Source: Acidisarcina sp963790505
Lineage (GTDB): Bacteria > Acidobacteriota > Terriglobia > Terriglobales > Acidobacteriaceae
Direction: 5' to 3'
NCBI GenBank assembly: GCA_963790505.1
Contig: CAWBOT010000005.1
Span: 186,001 to 250,000 of the forward strand
DNA length: 64,000 nt
Shown: piece by piece, positions 27,364-35,635 of the stretch
Numbering within the stretch: position 1 is the first letter of the stretch
Layout: every line of letters begins with the position of its first letter
Notes under the pieces: generated by a model
Told to the model about the DNA's origin: nothing
The model's input: the letters and a program-made list of their open reading frames with translations, nothing else
Databases searched by the model: none
Position numbers and translations under genes: made by a program

Positions 27364-27446
27364 CGCGTCCATTGAAAGCAATGTCATCCTGAGCAACGCG
27401 AAGGATCTGCGGCTGGCAACGCCGGACCACAATTAACTTGGGTGCT
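27313..27446 (+). repeat. direct repeat, copy 1 (3' end of tonB-like gene plus REP-like flank)
   Basis: This 134-bp stretch covers the last 48 bases and stop codon of the TonB-like gene, a TGTCATCCTGAGCAACGCG repeat (from 27382) and AATTAACTTGGG. It recurs at 28510-28643 in the same orientation with about 90% identity (the stop is TAA here and TGA there). The following bases, to about 27600, hold no gene. Confidence 0.85.
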
Positions 27447-27616
27447 CTATCCTACGCAACTCCATTGCGTAGGGCGGGTGGATCAATCTCCTGTCCTACT
27501 CTCTTTACGCCGCGGCTACCGGGCCACAGTGCTCCCACTTCGCTTGATCGCGAAGCCGGTATCATACGGCCCAATTGAAGTCTCTGTGTCTTCATGCGAG
27601 TGAACCTGGAGGGAAT

Positions 27617-27787
27617 CTACAGGGGTATTTGGTAGGTAAACCGAACGAAGTCACGGCCTTTGCTTGCTGCCTTCAATGATCGTTCCGGAAGAAGCGTGAT
27701 TTGGTTATCGCATCAAGCAAGAATCAGAGTGAGACAAAAGGCCACACAGGTGAGCGTGACCGCACGCAGGATAGACCACCGAGGCAT
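27617..27787 (-). pseudogene. possible small lipoprotein frame interrupted by one in-frame TGA
   Basis: Read leftward from ATG 27787 the sequence encodes MPRWSILRAVTLTCVAFCLT, then LILA, then TGA, then TGC (Cys) and 30 further sense codons before a TAG at 27617. Without the TGA the peptide would end its signal segment with LILAC, a lipobox. This may be a decayed or mutated lipoprotein gene, or chance. No ribosome site is evident, and I know no relative. Confidence 0.25.
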
Positions 27788-27800
27788 AGCTTGAATTTCT

Positions 27801-28055
27801 CTAGACTGCGACCTTACTACTCGCACTCCGATCGCCTAGTCCCGCTAACAACCCGGCGATAGATATGTCTTCATCAAGCGCAGTCCAATGCAGACCACGG
27901 CTGCTTATCCTGACTTTTTTTCGCTCGACAACCGAACCATGAAGCAGGCGCGGGAACCAGGCAAGTGGAACGCCCAGAGTGCGGCCATCGCTCAACTCGA
28001 CCCACATACTGTCCTCGTCAAAACTGACCTTCGTCGCCCTCGGCGAAGTGTTCAT
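27801..28055 (-). CDS. DUF2442 domain protein
   Basis: An 84-residue protein matching the DUF2442 pattern: KVSFDEDSMWVELSDGRTLGVPLAWFPRLL, then RGLHWTALDEDISIAGLL near the C-terminus. DUF2442 proteins are often encoded beside DUF4160 proteins, and the pair has been predicted to act as a toxin-antitoxin or regulatory pair; no activity is established to my knowledge. It overlaps the DUF4160 gene (start 28055, upstream gene ends at 28018). Both lie between the two copies of the tonB 3'-end repeat, suggesting that the pair was inserted there. Confidence 0.85.
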   Translation of the reverse strand: MNTSPRATKVSFDEDSMWVELSDGRTLGVPLAWFPRLLHGSVVERKKVRISSRGLHWTALDEDISIAGLLAGLGDRSASSKVAV

Positions 28056-28281
28056 TCCAGGCCCTTTCTATCCTGCCTCGGTTGGCTGCCGCAACATCGA
28101 GAAGCTCGCGCAAGGTACGAGCGTCATACCCATCATTGTAGGCCACCCGCACTTCGGCATGCAGCCAGAACTTTGCCTCAGCCTCCGCCTTCTCAACGTG
28201 CACGTGGATCGGTTCGCGTGGGTCCCCTTCGTTTGAGTAAAAGAAAAACCGAAAGCCACGATATCGGAAAACGGTCGGCAT
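28018..28281 (-). CDS. DUF4160 domain protein
   Basis: An 87-residue protein beginning MPTVFRYRGFRFFFYSNEGD, followed by REPIHVHVEKAEAEAKFWL, the conserved EPxHVHV core of DUF4160. The C-terminus is helical (TLRELLDVAAANRGRIERAW). The ATG at 28281 fits the family; the open extension to 28356 does not. It overlaps the DUF2442 gene by 38 bp, which implies coupled expression. A ribosome site is not obvious. The role is unknown; the HVHV motif might bind metal but that is only a guess. The 228 bp upstream, to the repeat at 28510, hold no gene. Confidence 0.85.
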   Translation of the reverse strand: MPTVFRYRGFRFFFYSNEGDPREPIHVHVEKAEAEAKFWLHAEVRVAYNDGYDARTLRELLDVAAANRGRIERAWNEHFAEGDEGQF

Positions 28282-28509
28282 TTTTCGAAGACGAGTTGCT
28301 TTTGTTCTATTTCTACACCTGGCTGGTTGGGTTCGTCGCAGGTATCTCCAACGCACCGGGCGGCCATGCCATCCTTTGCTGCAACCAGTTCACCCCATCT
28401 CCGCAACCTGCCCCGCCGCTCGATGCGCTTCAGTAATCGAAGCGCGGTGGTCCATAACCTCCGCCACGTCGGAGTTGGCAAAAGCGATCCGCCCAAACGG
28501 ATGACAGCG

Positions 28510-28643
28510 CACCCGTCCGGTCGAGGTCAGCATCGAAGTCAACTTCCAGATCTACTGACGCGGCCATTGAAAGTAATGTCATCCTGAGCAACGCGAAGGA
28601 TCTGCGGTTCGCGACGCCCGCGCCCCAATTAACTTGGGGCTCC
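28510..28643 (+). repeat. direct repeat, copy 2 (orphan tonB 3' end)
   Basis: Second copy of the 27313-27446 sequence. It contains the coding end VEVSIEVNFQIY and a stop (TGA), but no tonB body upstream, so it is an orphan gene end. It also carries the TGTCATCCTGAG repeat (28577) and AATTAACTTGGG. The ADOP gene ends 23 bp further on. Confidence 0.85.
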
Positions 28644-28666
28644 CATCTAGGGCGGCTCCGCCCTCA

Positions 28667-31356
28667 TTACTCCGATCGCAACGCTTCGACTGGATCGATA
28701 GCAGCGGTGCGCCGCGCCGGAAGGTAGCTTGCCAGCGCCCCCGCAGCAAGCAGTGCAACCGGGACGGCCGTGAACGTGACCGGATCGAGAGGACTGATAC
28801 CAAACAATAGCGTTCGCATGAGCCGCATGAGTACAGCAGCCGCGCACAGCCCAACACCCGTGCCGACGCCCGTAACGACCAGTGCTGATCGAACGAACAT
28901 CCACACCAGTTCGCTCTTCTTCGCGCCCAGCGCCATGCGGATGCCGATTTCGCGCCTGCGCTGCGAGACCGCATACGAGATCACGCCGTAAATTCCAAGG
29001 ATGCCAAGAGCGAACGCCATCGCTCCGGCGATCGCCAGCATGACAAGTGTGAACGAAGTGCGCTCCATCGATTGGCCATAGATGTCCTTCATCGTGCTGA
29101 TGGACGCAACCGGCAGATTCGCATTCACCGACCACACGGCCTGCTGCATTTCGTTGATGAATGCTTGAGTCCCGGCGCGATCGCTGCGTATTGCGAAGTA
29201 GAGAGTGCGCCACGCTTCCAGCTTTTCGGGGGCGGAGGCATCGTCGATCAACGAAGTCCAGTAGACCGTTGCGGGCGAAACCTGGTCCACGCCATTTTCC
29301 CGCACATCATGCACCACCCCCACCACCTCATGCCAGGGCATGCCTGGAGAACTCCTTGAAGTGCTTGCCGATGGCTGCGCCGGGCGATCCCCATAGTTCG
29401 CGGGCAAGGCCCTCGGATACAATTCCCACCGGCCTTACGCCATAGACCTCGGCCCACGTGAAGTCGCGCCCCGCGACGCAGCCGTGTGCCGGCGGTACGG
29501 AAGTACCCGGGCGAGACGTAGTTGAACAGGCGCATGGGGGCATTATCGCCATCGTTGCTCTTGCCTTCGACCAGGATCTGGTCCCAGCTTGGTTCGGCTC
29601 CGCTCATGGGAACGGAAGCGGCAAAGCCCACCGACGAAACGCCGGGAATCGCAGCTAGCTTATCCAGGATGCTGTTCTGCATGTGCACGGCTGTCGTGAA
29701 TCGCGCACCAGCGTCTCCGGGACTGAGAGGCGCATTACCTGGAGGGAGGCGGGTCCGAAAAGCCGGGATCGACATTGCGCATCGCCATAAAAGTGCGAAT
29801 CATCAGGACCGCGCCGATCAGCAGCACCAGCGCCATCGCTACCTGCGCCATCACCAGCAGATTGCGGCCGCGCTGCCGCTCCCGGCTGGCGCTCGCCGTC
29901 CGCATCGCTCCGGCAAAGTCAGGCGCTGCGGCGAGGGGACATAGCGCAGTACCGTGATCGCGCCGAAGAACAGACCGGAAAGCACCGACAATATCAGCGT
30001 GAAGGCGATCGACCAGCCATCCAGCGAGATCTCGCTCAGACGCGGCAATTCCTCCGGCCCGATTGCCGTCAACAGGCGAAGCCCGCCATAGGCCACGGCC
30101 ACCCCGGCTGCTCCCCCAAGCAGGCCCAGGGTCACGCTCTCCAGTAAAAGCTCCTGCGCGATCCGCCATCGTCCCGCGCCTAACGCGGATCGGACCGCGA
30201 GCTCCTGCTGGCGCGCATCGGCTCTCACCAGCAGCAGATTGGCTACGTTGGTGCAGGCAATCAGCATCACCACGCCGATCGTTCCCATCACCACCCAAAG
30301 TGCCGTGTGAATGCTCCCCACCACTGTTTCTTTCAGCGGCGTCAGCGCCGGCGTGATCTTCCATCTCACATACCAGTGCGGATCGGTCCCTGGACCGTTC
30401 GTCCAGGAGTCCATCCAGACATTGAGCAGGCTTGCCACATCTGCATTCGCCTGTGCAATCGAGACCTCGGGACGGAGCCGCGCGATGCCGCGATAGGCAA
30501 AGCCGCCCAGCTGCTCCTTCACCGGATCGAATGCCAGCGGGACCAGCAAATCGAAGTCGTAATTAACGACTTTGAATCCGCGCGGCATCACCCCGGCAAT
30601 AACACGCGGCTGGGAATTCACAGTGATAGTGCGTCCTACGACGCCGGCATCGCCCCCGAAGCGGCGCTGCCAGTATCCATAGCCCAACATCACTCGCCCT
30701 AATCCGTGGGCATCTTGATCGGACGCCGTCAGCCATTGGCCGGTCAAGGCAGGAACATTCAGTGTCTCGAGAACGCCGCTGGAGACCTGCGCCGTGTTCA
30801 CCTGTTCGGGCTGGGCGATGCCGGTGATGCTCGCCGTCCCCGGGCCCCAGACGCCCAGGGACTGGAACGTGCGATTATGCGCCGCGAAAGTAAGGTACAT
30901 CGAAGCCGACAGGCGCAGCTCATTGCGAAACTCGGCGAGCCCCGGCGCGCCCGGCGCGTCAAGGTGGAGCGAAACCAGCTGTTGTGGATCCGGATACGGG
31001 AGTGGCCGCAACAAGACACTGTTGAGTACGCTGAAGACTGCGGTATTCGCTCCGATGCCAATCGCCAGCGTGAGCACCACGGTGGTCGCAAACCCCGGCG
31101 ACCGCCCCAACCGGCGGAACACATGCTTCAGGTCCGCCAGCAGCGATTCCAGTCTTTGCCATTGCCACGCTTCACGGCTCCGCTCCCGAAGCAGCGTCAC
31201 ATTGCCGAAATCGCGACGCGCGATTCGTTCGGCATCGTCGCGCAGCATGCCCTCTTCCACCAGTTCATCGACCCGCTCGTCGAGGTGCTCCTGGATGGAG
31301 ACGGAAATGTCGTCATAGCGGCGATTTCTGGAGAAGAAGCGACTGAACCGTAACAT
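28667..31356 (-). CDS. ADOP-family ABC transporter permease (MacB/FtsX-like), frameshifted
   Basis: An acidobacterial duplicated orphan permease of about 890 residues. The cytoplasmic N-terminus has the typical IQEHLDERVDELVEEGM and RIARRDFGNVTLLRERSRE, followed by the first helix (GFATTVVLTLAIGIGANTAV) and SVLLRPLPYPDP. A MacB-like periplasmic domain and FtsX helices follow twice; the last block ends with RREIGIRMALGAKKSEL and ARRTAAIDPVEALRSE. The start at 31356 has a perfect AGGAGGT 6 nt upstream and lies 10 bp after padR. The frame changes near 29925, 29760, 29490 and 29340, while the protein stays conserved, so sequencing error is likely. No ATPase partner is adjacent, as is usual for this family. 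Confidence 0.88.
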
Positions 31357-31366
31357 TCCACACCTC

Positions 31367-31711
31367 CTAGGCTTTGGCTGCGGCAAGCACACGGGTAAAG
31401 CCCGCAAACATCCTCTCGAAACTGACAACTTCGCTCTCGAGATGGCGAATGCCGGCAGTAGTCAGCCGATAAATCCGTGTCGGCCTGCCCTTGGCCGAAA
31501 TTCCAGCCTCGGCTTCCAGCCAGCCCTCCTTCAGCATTCGCTGCAGCGCGGGATAGAGAGAACCCTCCTCCACCGGCAGCAGCTCGTCGGAGACCTGCTT
31601 GATGTGCTTCACCAGCGCATACCCATGCATGGGCTTCAGCCGCAGCGATTGCAGAATCATGACTTCTAAAGCGCCGGGAAAGAGGTCGCGATGTTCAGGG
31701 TTCTTCGCCAT
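31367..31711 (-). CDS. PadR family transcriptional regulator
   Basis: A 114-residue winged-helix repressor: FPGALEVMILQSLRLKPMHGYALVKHI, LLPVEEGSLYPALQRMLKEGWLE, then KGRPTRIYRLTTAGIRHLE and a C-terminal dimerisation helix. PadR genes of this type usually precede ADOP permease genes in Acidobacteria, as here, and probably repress the shared transcript. The start is taken at ATG 31711 (MAKNPEHRDLFPG), the usual entry; the frame runs further to 31747. An AT-rich region with likely promoter elements lies just upstream. Confidence 0.93.
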   Translation of the reverse strand: MAKNPEHRDLFPGALEVMILQSLRLKPMHGYALVKHIKQVSDELLPVEEGSLYPALQRMLKEGWLEAEAGISAKGRPTRIYRLTTAGIRHLESEVVSFERMFAGFTRVLAAAKA

Positions 31712-31747
31712 TGCATGAATACTACGGCTCGGATTCCTATTTTGCAA

Positions 31748-32151
31748 ATAGGTATCTTTATATTAGTTTCGTTAGTATCTCCGAGAGACAGGTCCCACCG
31801 TCAAGGGGCGGTAAATCCCGTCGCTGATTCCGGCTCACCCACCTTGTCAAGCCCCCTTACACCCCCATTTCTCCCTTAACTCCCACCGAATCATCAAGAT
31901 CAAAAATCCAAAAAGTTGGCATAGTGAATGGGGTCCACTTGATATCCTAAATATAGGGATCAATTAAAACGGCTCCCCAAGGGCTCGCGGAACCGCCAAA
32001 CACCGTCGCAACCCCTGCAAGTGCTCAACCCAAGTCATTGAAAAACGAGACTCTAACATCATGCCGACTGATTCTAATGGATTTACCTCGATGATTATGC
32101 ACTTGACACAGAAGAGGATTCTTGAGACACTAAACATGTTGAGGGAATCCA
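31748..32151. other. intergenic region upstream of IS1595-type transposase
   Basis: This AT-richer stretch of about 400 bp has no supported gene. At 31846-31884 a C-rich sequence (GCCCCCTTACACCCCC, then TTTCTCCCTTAACTCCC) loosely resembles the G-rich repeat found at 37016 and 50807. The left end of the IS1595-type element must lie here, but I found no convincing terminal inverted repeat. Confidence 0.4.
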
Positions 32152-33138
32152 GTGAACCTAATAGACGTAACAACTCAGTTCGCAACCGATGAGCAATGCC
32201 TAGCCTACCTTGAGGCGATGCGCTGGCCCGATGGTGTCCGGTGCCCGATCTGCGGTGACAACAAGATCAGCAAGATCACGCGGAAGACGGCCAGCAAGAA
32301 CAAGCGCGGCCAGATTTACCAGTGCCTAGAGAAGACTTGCAAACAGCAATTCTCGGCCACGTCCGGTACGATCTTCAATGACTCCCATCTCCCCCTCAAC
32401 AAATGGTTTATGGCGCTGGCGCTGGTCGTAGACGCGAAGAAGGGCATCTCGGCAAACCAACTAAAGCAGCACCTGGGAATCGGCTCCTATCGCACCGCGT
32501 GGTACATGACGCACCGCATCCGCAAGGCAATGGAAGACGGTACTGGACTCCTGAGCGGCACGGTAGAAATTGACGAAACGTGGATCGGCGGAAAGAGCAA
32601 GCGCCGTGGCGGTCGCGCTCGCAGCCAGAAGCCACGCAATGAGAAGTTCGACATGGTGCTTGGTATCCGCGAACGCAGCACCACGCCACAGAAAGACGGT
32701 AGGGCCAAAAAGACTGGACGCGTCAAGTTCGTTCACATCGCGGACGGCAAGAAAGAGAGCATCAGGGCCGCAGTGGATGCAAACGTATCGCCGCAGGTCG
32801 AGCGCATCATTACAGATTCGGCAGCGGTTTACCCATTCGCTCTAGACCCCACACTGAAGCCAAAGCACCGCACCGTAAATCACAATATCCAGTGGGTTGT
32901 GCCGAATACGCGGATTCACACCAACACGGTCGAATCGAGCTTTTCACTCTTGAAGCGTGGCTTGATAGGGAGCTTCCACCGCGTCTCGATAAAGCACCTG
33001 CACCGCTACCTGACGGAGTTTGAGTTCCGCTTCAACGTCCGCAAGGATAACGACCGCTTCAGCGACACCCTACGCCGGATGCTTGGCATCGCTCCTATGC
33101 CTTATGTGGAGTTGATCGCCGAACCCAAATCCATTTGA
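32152..33138 (+). CDS. IS1595 family transposase (ISXO2-like)
   Basis: A 328-residue transposase with an N-terminal zinc ribbon (VRCPICGDNK, CLEKTCKQQFSATSGTIF) and an ISXO2-like DDE/DDN core: SGTVEIDETWIGGKSKRRGG (first Asp), RIITDSAAVYPF (second Asp) and HTNTVESSFSLLKRGLIGSFH (third catalytic position). The C-terminal HLHRYLTEFEFRFNVRK is typical. The frame is intact, starting at GTG 32152. Passenger genes and element ends could not be defined. It marks the left part of the accessory island. Confidence 0.93.
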   Translation: MNLIDVTTQFATDEQCLAYLEAMRWPDGVRCPICGDNKISKITRKTASKNKRGQIYQCLEKTCKQQFSATSGTIFNDSHLPLNKWFMALALVVDAKKGISANQLKQHLGIGSYRTAWYMTHRIRKAMEDGTGLLSGTVEIDETWIGGKSKRRGGRARSQKPRNEKFDMVLGIRERSTTPQKDGRAKKTGRVKFVHIADGKKESIRAAVDANVSPQVERIITDSAAVYPFALDPTLKPKHRTVNHNIQWVVPNTRIHTNTVESSFSLLKRGLIGSFHRVSIKHLHRYLTEFEFRFNVRKDNDRFSDTLRRMLGIAPMPYVELIAEPKSI

Positions 33139-33339
33139 ACTACTACATAACGGGACATTTTGGGGAAATTGGCACTTGTATCTTTAGGAGAATCTAAGGC
33201 GAAAGTCAAGCAGCTTTCCACAACAATTTGATAAAATCTGTGGAAAACTGATTGCTTAAAGAGCCTAATTAGGCGATTATATATAACAGGTCGCGAGAGT
33301 TTTACTCCTTTCTTCGCGTACCCTATTCTCTATGCTGAG

Positions 33340-33357
33340 GGGCCCCGAAAGGGGTCC
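33340..33357 (+). terminator. GC-rich hairpin with GAAA loop, likely terminator
   Basis: GGGCCCCGAAAGGGGTCC forms a 7-bp stem (one G-T pair) closed by a GAAA tetraloop and followed by TTCTTGCTTT. It lies 200 bp after the IS1595-type transposase and before the converging NYN gene end, so it may serve the rightward transcript. The T tract is interrupted, making efficiency uncertain. Confidence 0.5.
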
Positions 33358-33608
33358 TTCTTGCTTTGAGGTTATTTCTCTAGAAAATCCCTGAGAGCTG
33401 CAACATCTACAATCTGTAATTTCTTTGTTCGCAGAGAGTTTATTTCCGATGCGATATGCCGCGCAGTGCCCACCACGGTCGCCTGACCTTTGGCATTGAG
33501 GATGAAGTCAAGCGGATCATGAAAATCGCTATCGCCACTGTGACCTGCCCCCGGAAAACTCTACCAGTGAAACTGGAGTTCTCTCGTAATGTAGACGGGA
33601 GGATGTTG

Positions 33609-33890
33609 ATGAAGAAGAGCCGGTACACGGAAGAGCAGATCATCGGGATCTTGAAGCAGCACGAGGCCGGTGTGAAGACGGCGGACTTGTGCCGGGAGCA
33701 CGGGATCAGCGCGGCGACGTTCTATGGCTGGAAGTCGAAGTACGGCGGCATGGACGTGAGCGAAGCGCAGCGGCTGAAGGCGCTGGAGGACGAGAACCGC
33801 CGGTTGAAGCTGTTGGTGGCGGAGCTGAGCCTGCACGGCGAGGCGCTGAAGGCCGTGATCAGAAAAAACGGCTGGAGCTTGCCGGTCTGA
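33609..33890 (+). CDS. IS3-family transposase OrfA
   Basis: A 93-residue helix-turn-helix protein with leucine-zipper-like tail: MKKSRYTEEQIIGILKQHEA, KTADLCREHGISAATFYGWK (HTH), SEAQRLKALEDENRRLKLLV. It binds the element ends and is fused to OrfB by ribosomal frameshifting. The ATG at 33609 equals the start of the second copy (53222). Its last residues contain the slippery site. The frame is intact. Confidence 0.93.
   Translation: MKKSRYTEEQIIGILKQHEAGVKTADLCREHGISAATFYGWKSKYGGMDVSEAQRLKALEDENRRLKLLVAELSLHGEALKAVIRKNGWSLPV
33863..33869 (+). promoter_or_regulatory. programmed -1 frameshift site A-AAA-AAC
   Basis: In the orfA frame (AGA AAA AAC) this is a canonical -1 slippery heptamer. A ribosome slipping here enters the orfB frame (AAAAAACGG read as AAA AAA CGG) and makes the OrfAB transposase. 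The same heptamer occurs at the same place in the second IS copy. Confidence 0.75.
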
Positions 33891-33899
33891 GAGAAGCGG

Positions 33900-34792
33900 T
33901 GGCGTTCGCTCGGCGGAGCACGGCCTGAGCGAGCGCACGGCCTGCAAGCTGCTGGGCGTGGAGCGGTCGAGCTACGGTACGAGCCGCGGCCTGACCGCAA
34001 CGCGGAGCTGCGCGAGGAGCTGGTGAAGCTGGCGCGGCAGAAGCCGCGCTACGGCTATCGCCGGCTGCACGTTCTGCTGAGCGTCGTGGCCATGAGGTGA
34101 ACGTGAAGCGGGTCTACCGGCTGTATGTGGAGGAGGGGCTGAGCGTGCGGCGTAAGAAGCGCAAGCGTCTGGTGCGCGATCGCGCGGCCGAGCCGCGGCT
34201 GACGGGGCCCAACCAGGAGTGGGCGATGGACTTCATCGTCGACGGGCTGGCGACGGGGCGGATGGTGCGCATCCTGAGCGTGGTCGATGCGTACACGCGC
34301 GAGTGCCTGGCGCTGGAGGCGGACACCAGCCTCGGCTCAGGCCGCGTGACGCGGGTGCTGGAGCGGCTGATCGCCGAGCGCGGACGGCCCGAGAGCGTGC
34401 GCTCGGACAACGGGCCGGAGTTCACTTCGCGGCGCATGCTGGCATGGGCAGAGGACTGGGTCGCGCTGGTGCACATCCAGCCCGGCCGCCCGATGCAGAA
34501 CGGCCACGTAGAGAGCTTCCACGGCCGGCTGCGCGACGAGTGCCTCAACGCGAGTTGGTTCCGGACCTTGAACGATGTGCGCGACACTCTGGCGAGTTGG
34601 CGCCAGGAGTATAACTGGGAACGCCCGCACAGTTCGCTGGGCTACCAAACGCCGGAGCAGTTCCGGCAGAGAGCAGGCTATGCAAATGTGGAAGGCCAAC
34701 CACGCCTCCCACATTTACACAGCCACGACGGCGGCTACGGAGTATCTCCAAAGCCAAACCTAAACCGAGAATCTCCAGTTATGAATGGGTGA
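33900..34792 (+). pseudogene. IS3-family transposase OrfB (DDE), frameshifted
   Basis: Counterpart of the intact OrfB at 53512. The integrase core is readable: QEWAMDFIVDGLATGRMV (first Asp), ESVRSDNGPEFTSRRMLAW (second Asp), NGHVESFHGRLRDECL (Glu), then NWERPHSSLGYQTPEQFR. Single-base deletions relative to the other copy occur near 33915 (GCTCGGCGG), 33975 (GAGCTACGG) and 34083 (CTGAGCGTC), so only the part from 34097 on is open. If real, this copy cannot make its own transposase, though the second copy might act on it. Confidence 0.85.
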
Positions 34793-35421
34793 GAAAAACG
34801 GGGCAGGTCAACTGAATAAGCAGAAGCTATCGGCTCCCTGCGAAAGTGCAATCCTCATATCCGTTCCAATTTCCACATCAAAATTGGATTTCCAGCATTC
34901 GATATTCACCATGCCGCTAGTGTTCATGTACCGTAATTCATCGTTTAGGCAGCGAATCGTCTCTTTACGCATTCGATTCATAAGGGATTTATTGATAAAA
35001 CTTTCTAGGATATCCCTTGAAAAGGGATCAACCACGCTGGTCATGTCTATCGAAAGCCGCATCTTTTTAAACAGGTTTGGTTCGTATTTTGTATCCCTGT
35101 TTATGAACAAAGCCCATGAATTTTTGGGCCTTTGGGTCATCAGCCGGGGTTCCGAAGTAAAAACGAACCTCTTGCACTCCGAACGAGTCAAGAAAGGCCT
35201 TTAGTTTTGTGAGATCTATTTCCCAGCCGAGACGCTTTCTCCATTCGCGAACGTTACCGAAATCTATATAGACGATAGTTCGCTCGGTCAGGAGCTTCTC
35301 AAGAGAAGCAATGCGCTCTTTGTGATTCTTGGCAGCGAATTCAAGAGGAAATGTCTTTGGCTTGAACAAAATGTTTTCCGGCCTCTCTTTCGCTGCCGAT
35401 ATAATTTAGCTAATATACAAG

Positions 35422-35508
35422 CGGAGGGCGGGAGAATCGAACTCCATTGCGGCTAGGCAATCGATATGGGGTATAAATCCCGGCACCATCACCAGACGGG
35501 CACCCTCC
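35422..35508 (-). tRNA. candidate allo-tRNA: tRNA-like gene with 8-bp acceptor stem, 4-bp T stem and long variable arm
   Basis: Read leftward from 35508: GGAGGGTG pairs with CGCCCTCC (8 bp, one T-G), with G as discriminator and no encoded CCA. The T arm is GGAG-TTCGATT-CTCC: a perfect 7-base T loop on a 4-bp stem directly next to the 8-bp acceptor, giving 8+4 instead of the normal 7+5. A variable arm ATTGC-CTAGCC-GCAAT (5-bp stem) places it in the tRNA-Ser/Sec-like class. The D arm contains TGGTGAT closed by CGTC/GGTG. The anticodon arm does not fold cleanly; possible anticodons include UUA, ACC or CCC. Such 8/4 tRNAs have been reported from Acidobacteria as possible suppressor or regulatory tRNAs. 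The total is 87 nt. Confidence 0.65.
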
Positions 35509-35531
35509 AGAACACTACAGCAAGTCACCAC

Positions 35532-35573
35532 GGCCTGAATCGCGTCCCCGCCAAGAGATTAGCGATTCAGGCC
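35532..35573. terminator. 12-bp perfect inverted repeat between DUF5343 gene and tRNA-like gene
   Basis: GGCCTGAATCGC (35532-35543) and GCGATTCAGGCC (35562-35573) can form a 12-bp stem with an 18-nt loop. It lies 62 bp after the DUF5343 stop and 24 bp before the tRNA-like gene in the direction of transcription. It could end the DUF5343 transcript or bind a regulator. No run of T follows on the leftward strand, so a plain rho-independent terminator is not certain. Confidence 0.5.
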
Positions 35574-35635
35574 TTACCGTTATCGCTCTACGCCACGGTG
35601 CGCATGATGGCGGGAGCTAGGGACTCTTCTTATCA

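Larger units (their letters stand above)
33541..34810 (+). mobile_element. IS3-family insertion sequence, copy 1
   Basis: A 1270-bp element bounded by TGACCTGCCCC and its exact inverse GGGGCAGGTCA, within longer imperfect inverted repeats of about 43 bp (inner box CTCCAGTTAT). A 4-bp target duplication, ACTG, flanks it at 33537-33540 and 34811-34814. It carries orfA and orfB with an A-AAA-AAC slippery site, the IS3-family arrangement. orfB here has three single-base deletions compared with the copy at 53152. The two copies differ by roughly one base in ten, mostly at silent sites, so they are not a recent duplication of each other. Confidence 0.93.
33372..35369 (-). pseudogene. NYN-domain (LabA/DUF88-like) putative RNase gene, split by an IS3-family element
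   Basis: The N-terminal part (35369 to about 35070) reads TIVYIDFGNVREWRKRLGW...VRFYFGTP and ends QGYKIRTKPV. One extra T in GTTTAAAAAG near 35069 shifts the frame; the next frame reads KKMRLSIDMTSVV, then KSNFDVEIGTDM, and ends ADSFCLFS at the IS border. Beyond the IS, 33540 down to 33372 encodes GDSDFHDPLDFILNAKG...ALRDFLEK. Removing the IS and one ACTG copy joins FCLFS to GDSDF in frame. The Asp residues of the NYN metal site (YIDFGN, FDVE, SGDSDF) are all present in the joined protein of about 240 residues. NYN proteins are often RNases. The gene cannot be expressed intact as it stands. Confidence 0.8.

Noticed and set aside
28068..28496. Minus-strand frame overlapping the DUF4160 gene
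   Set aside because: Different frame from the DUF4160 family match; its start region has no coding character.
33139..33339. Terminal inverted repeat of the IS1595-type element
   Set aside because: A short CACTTG-like similarity on both sides is in direct, not inverted, orientation and too weak to define ends.
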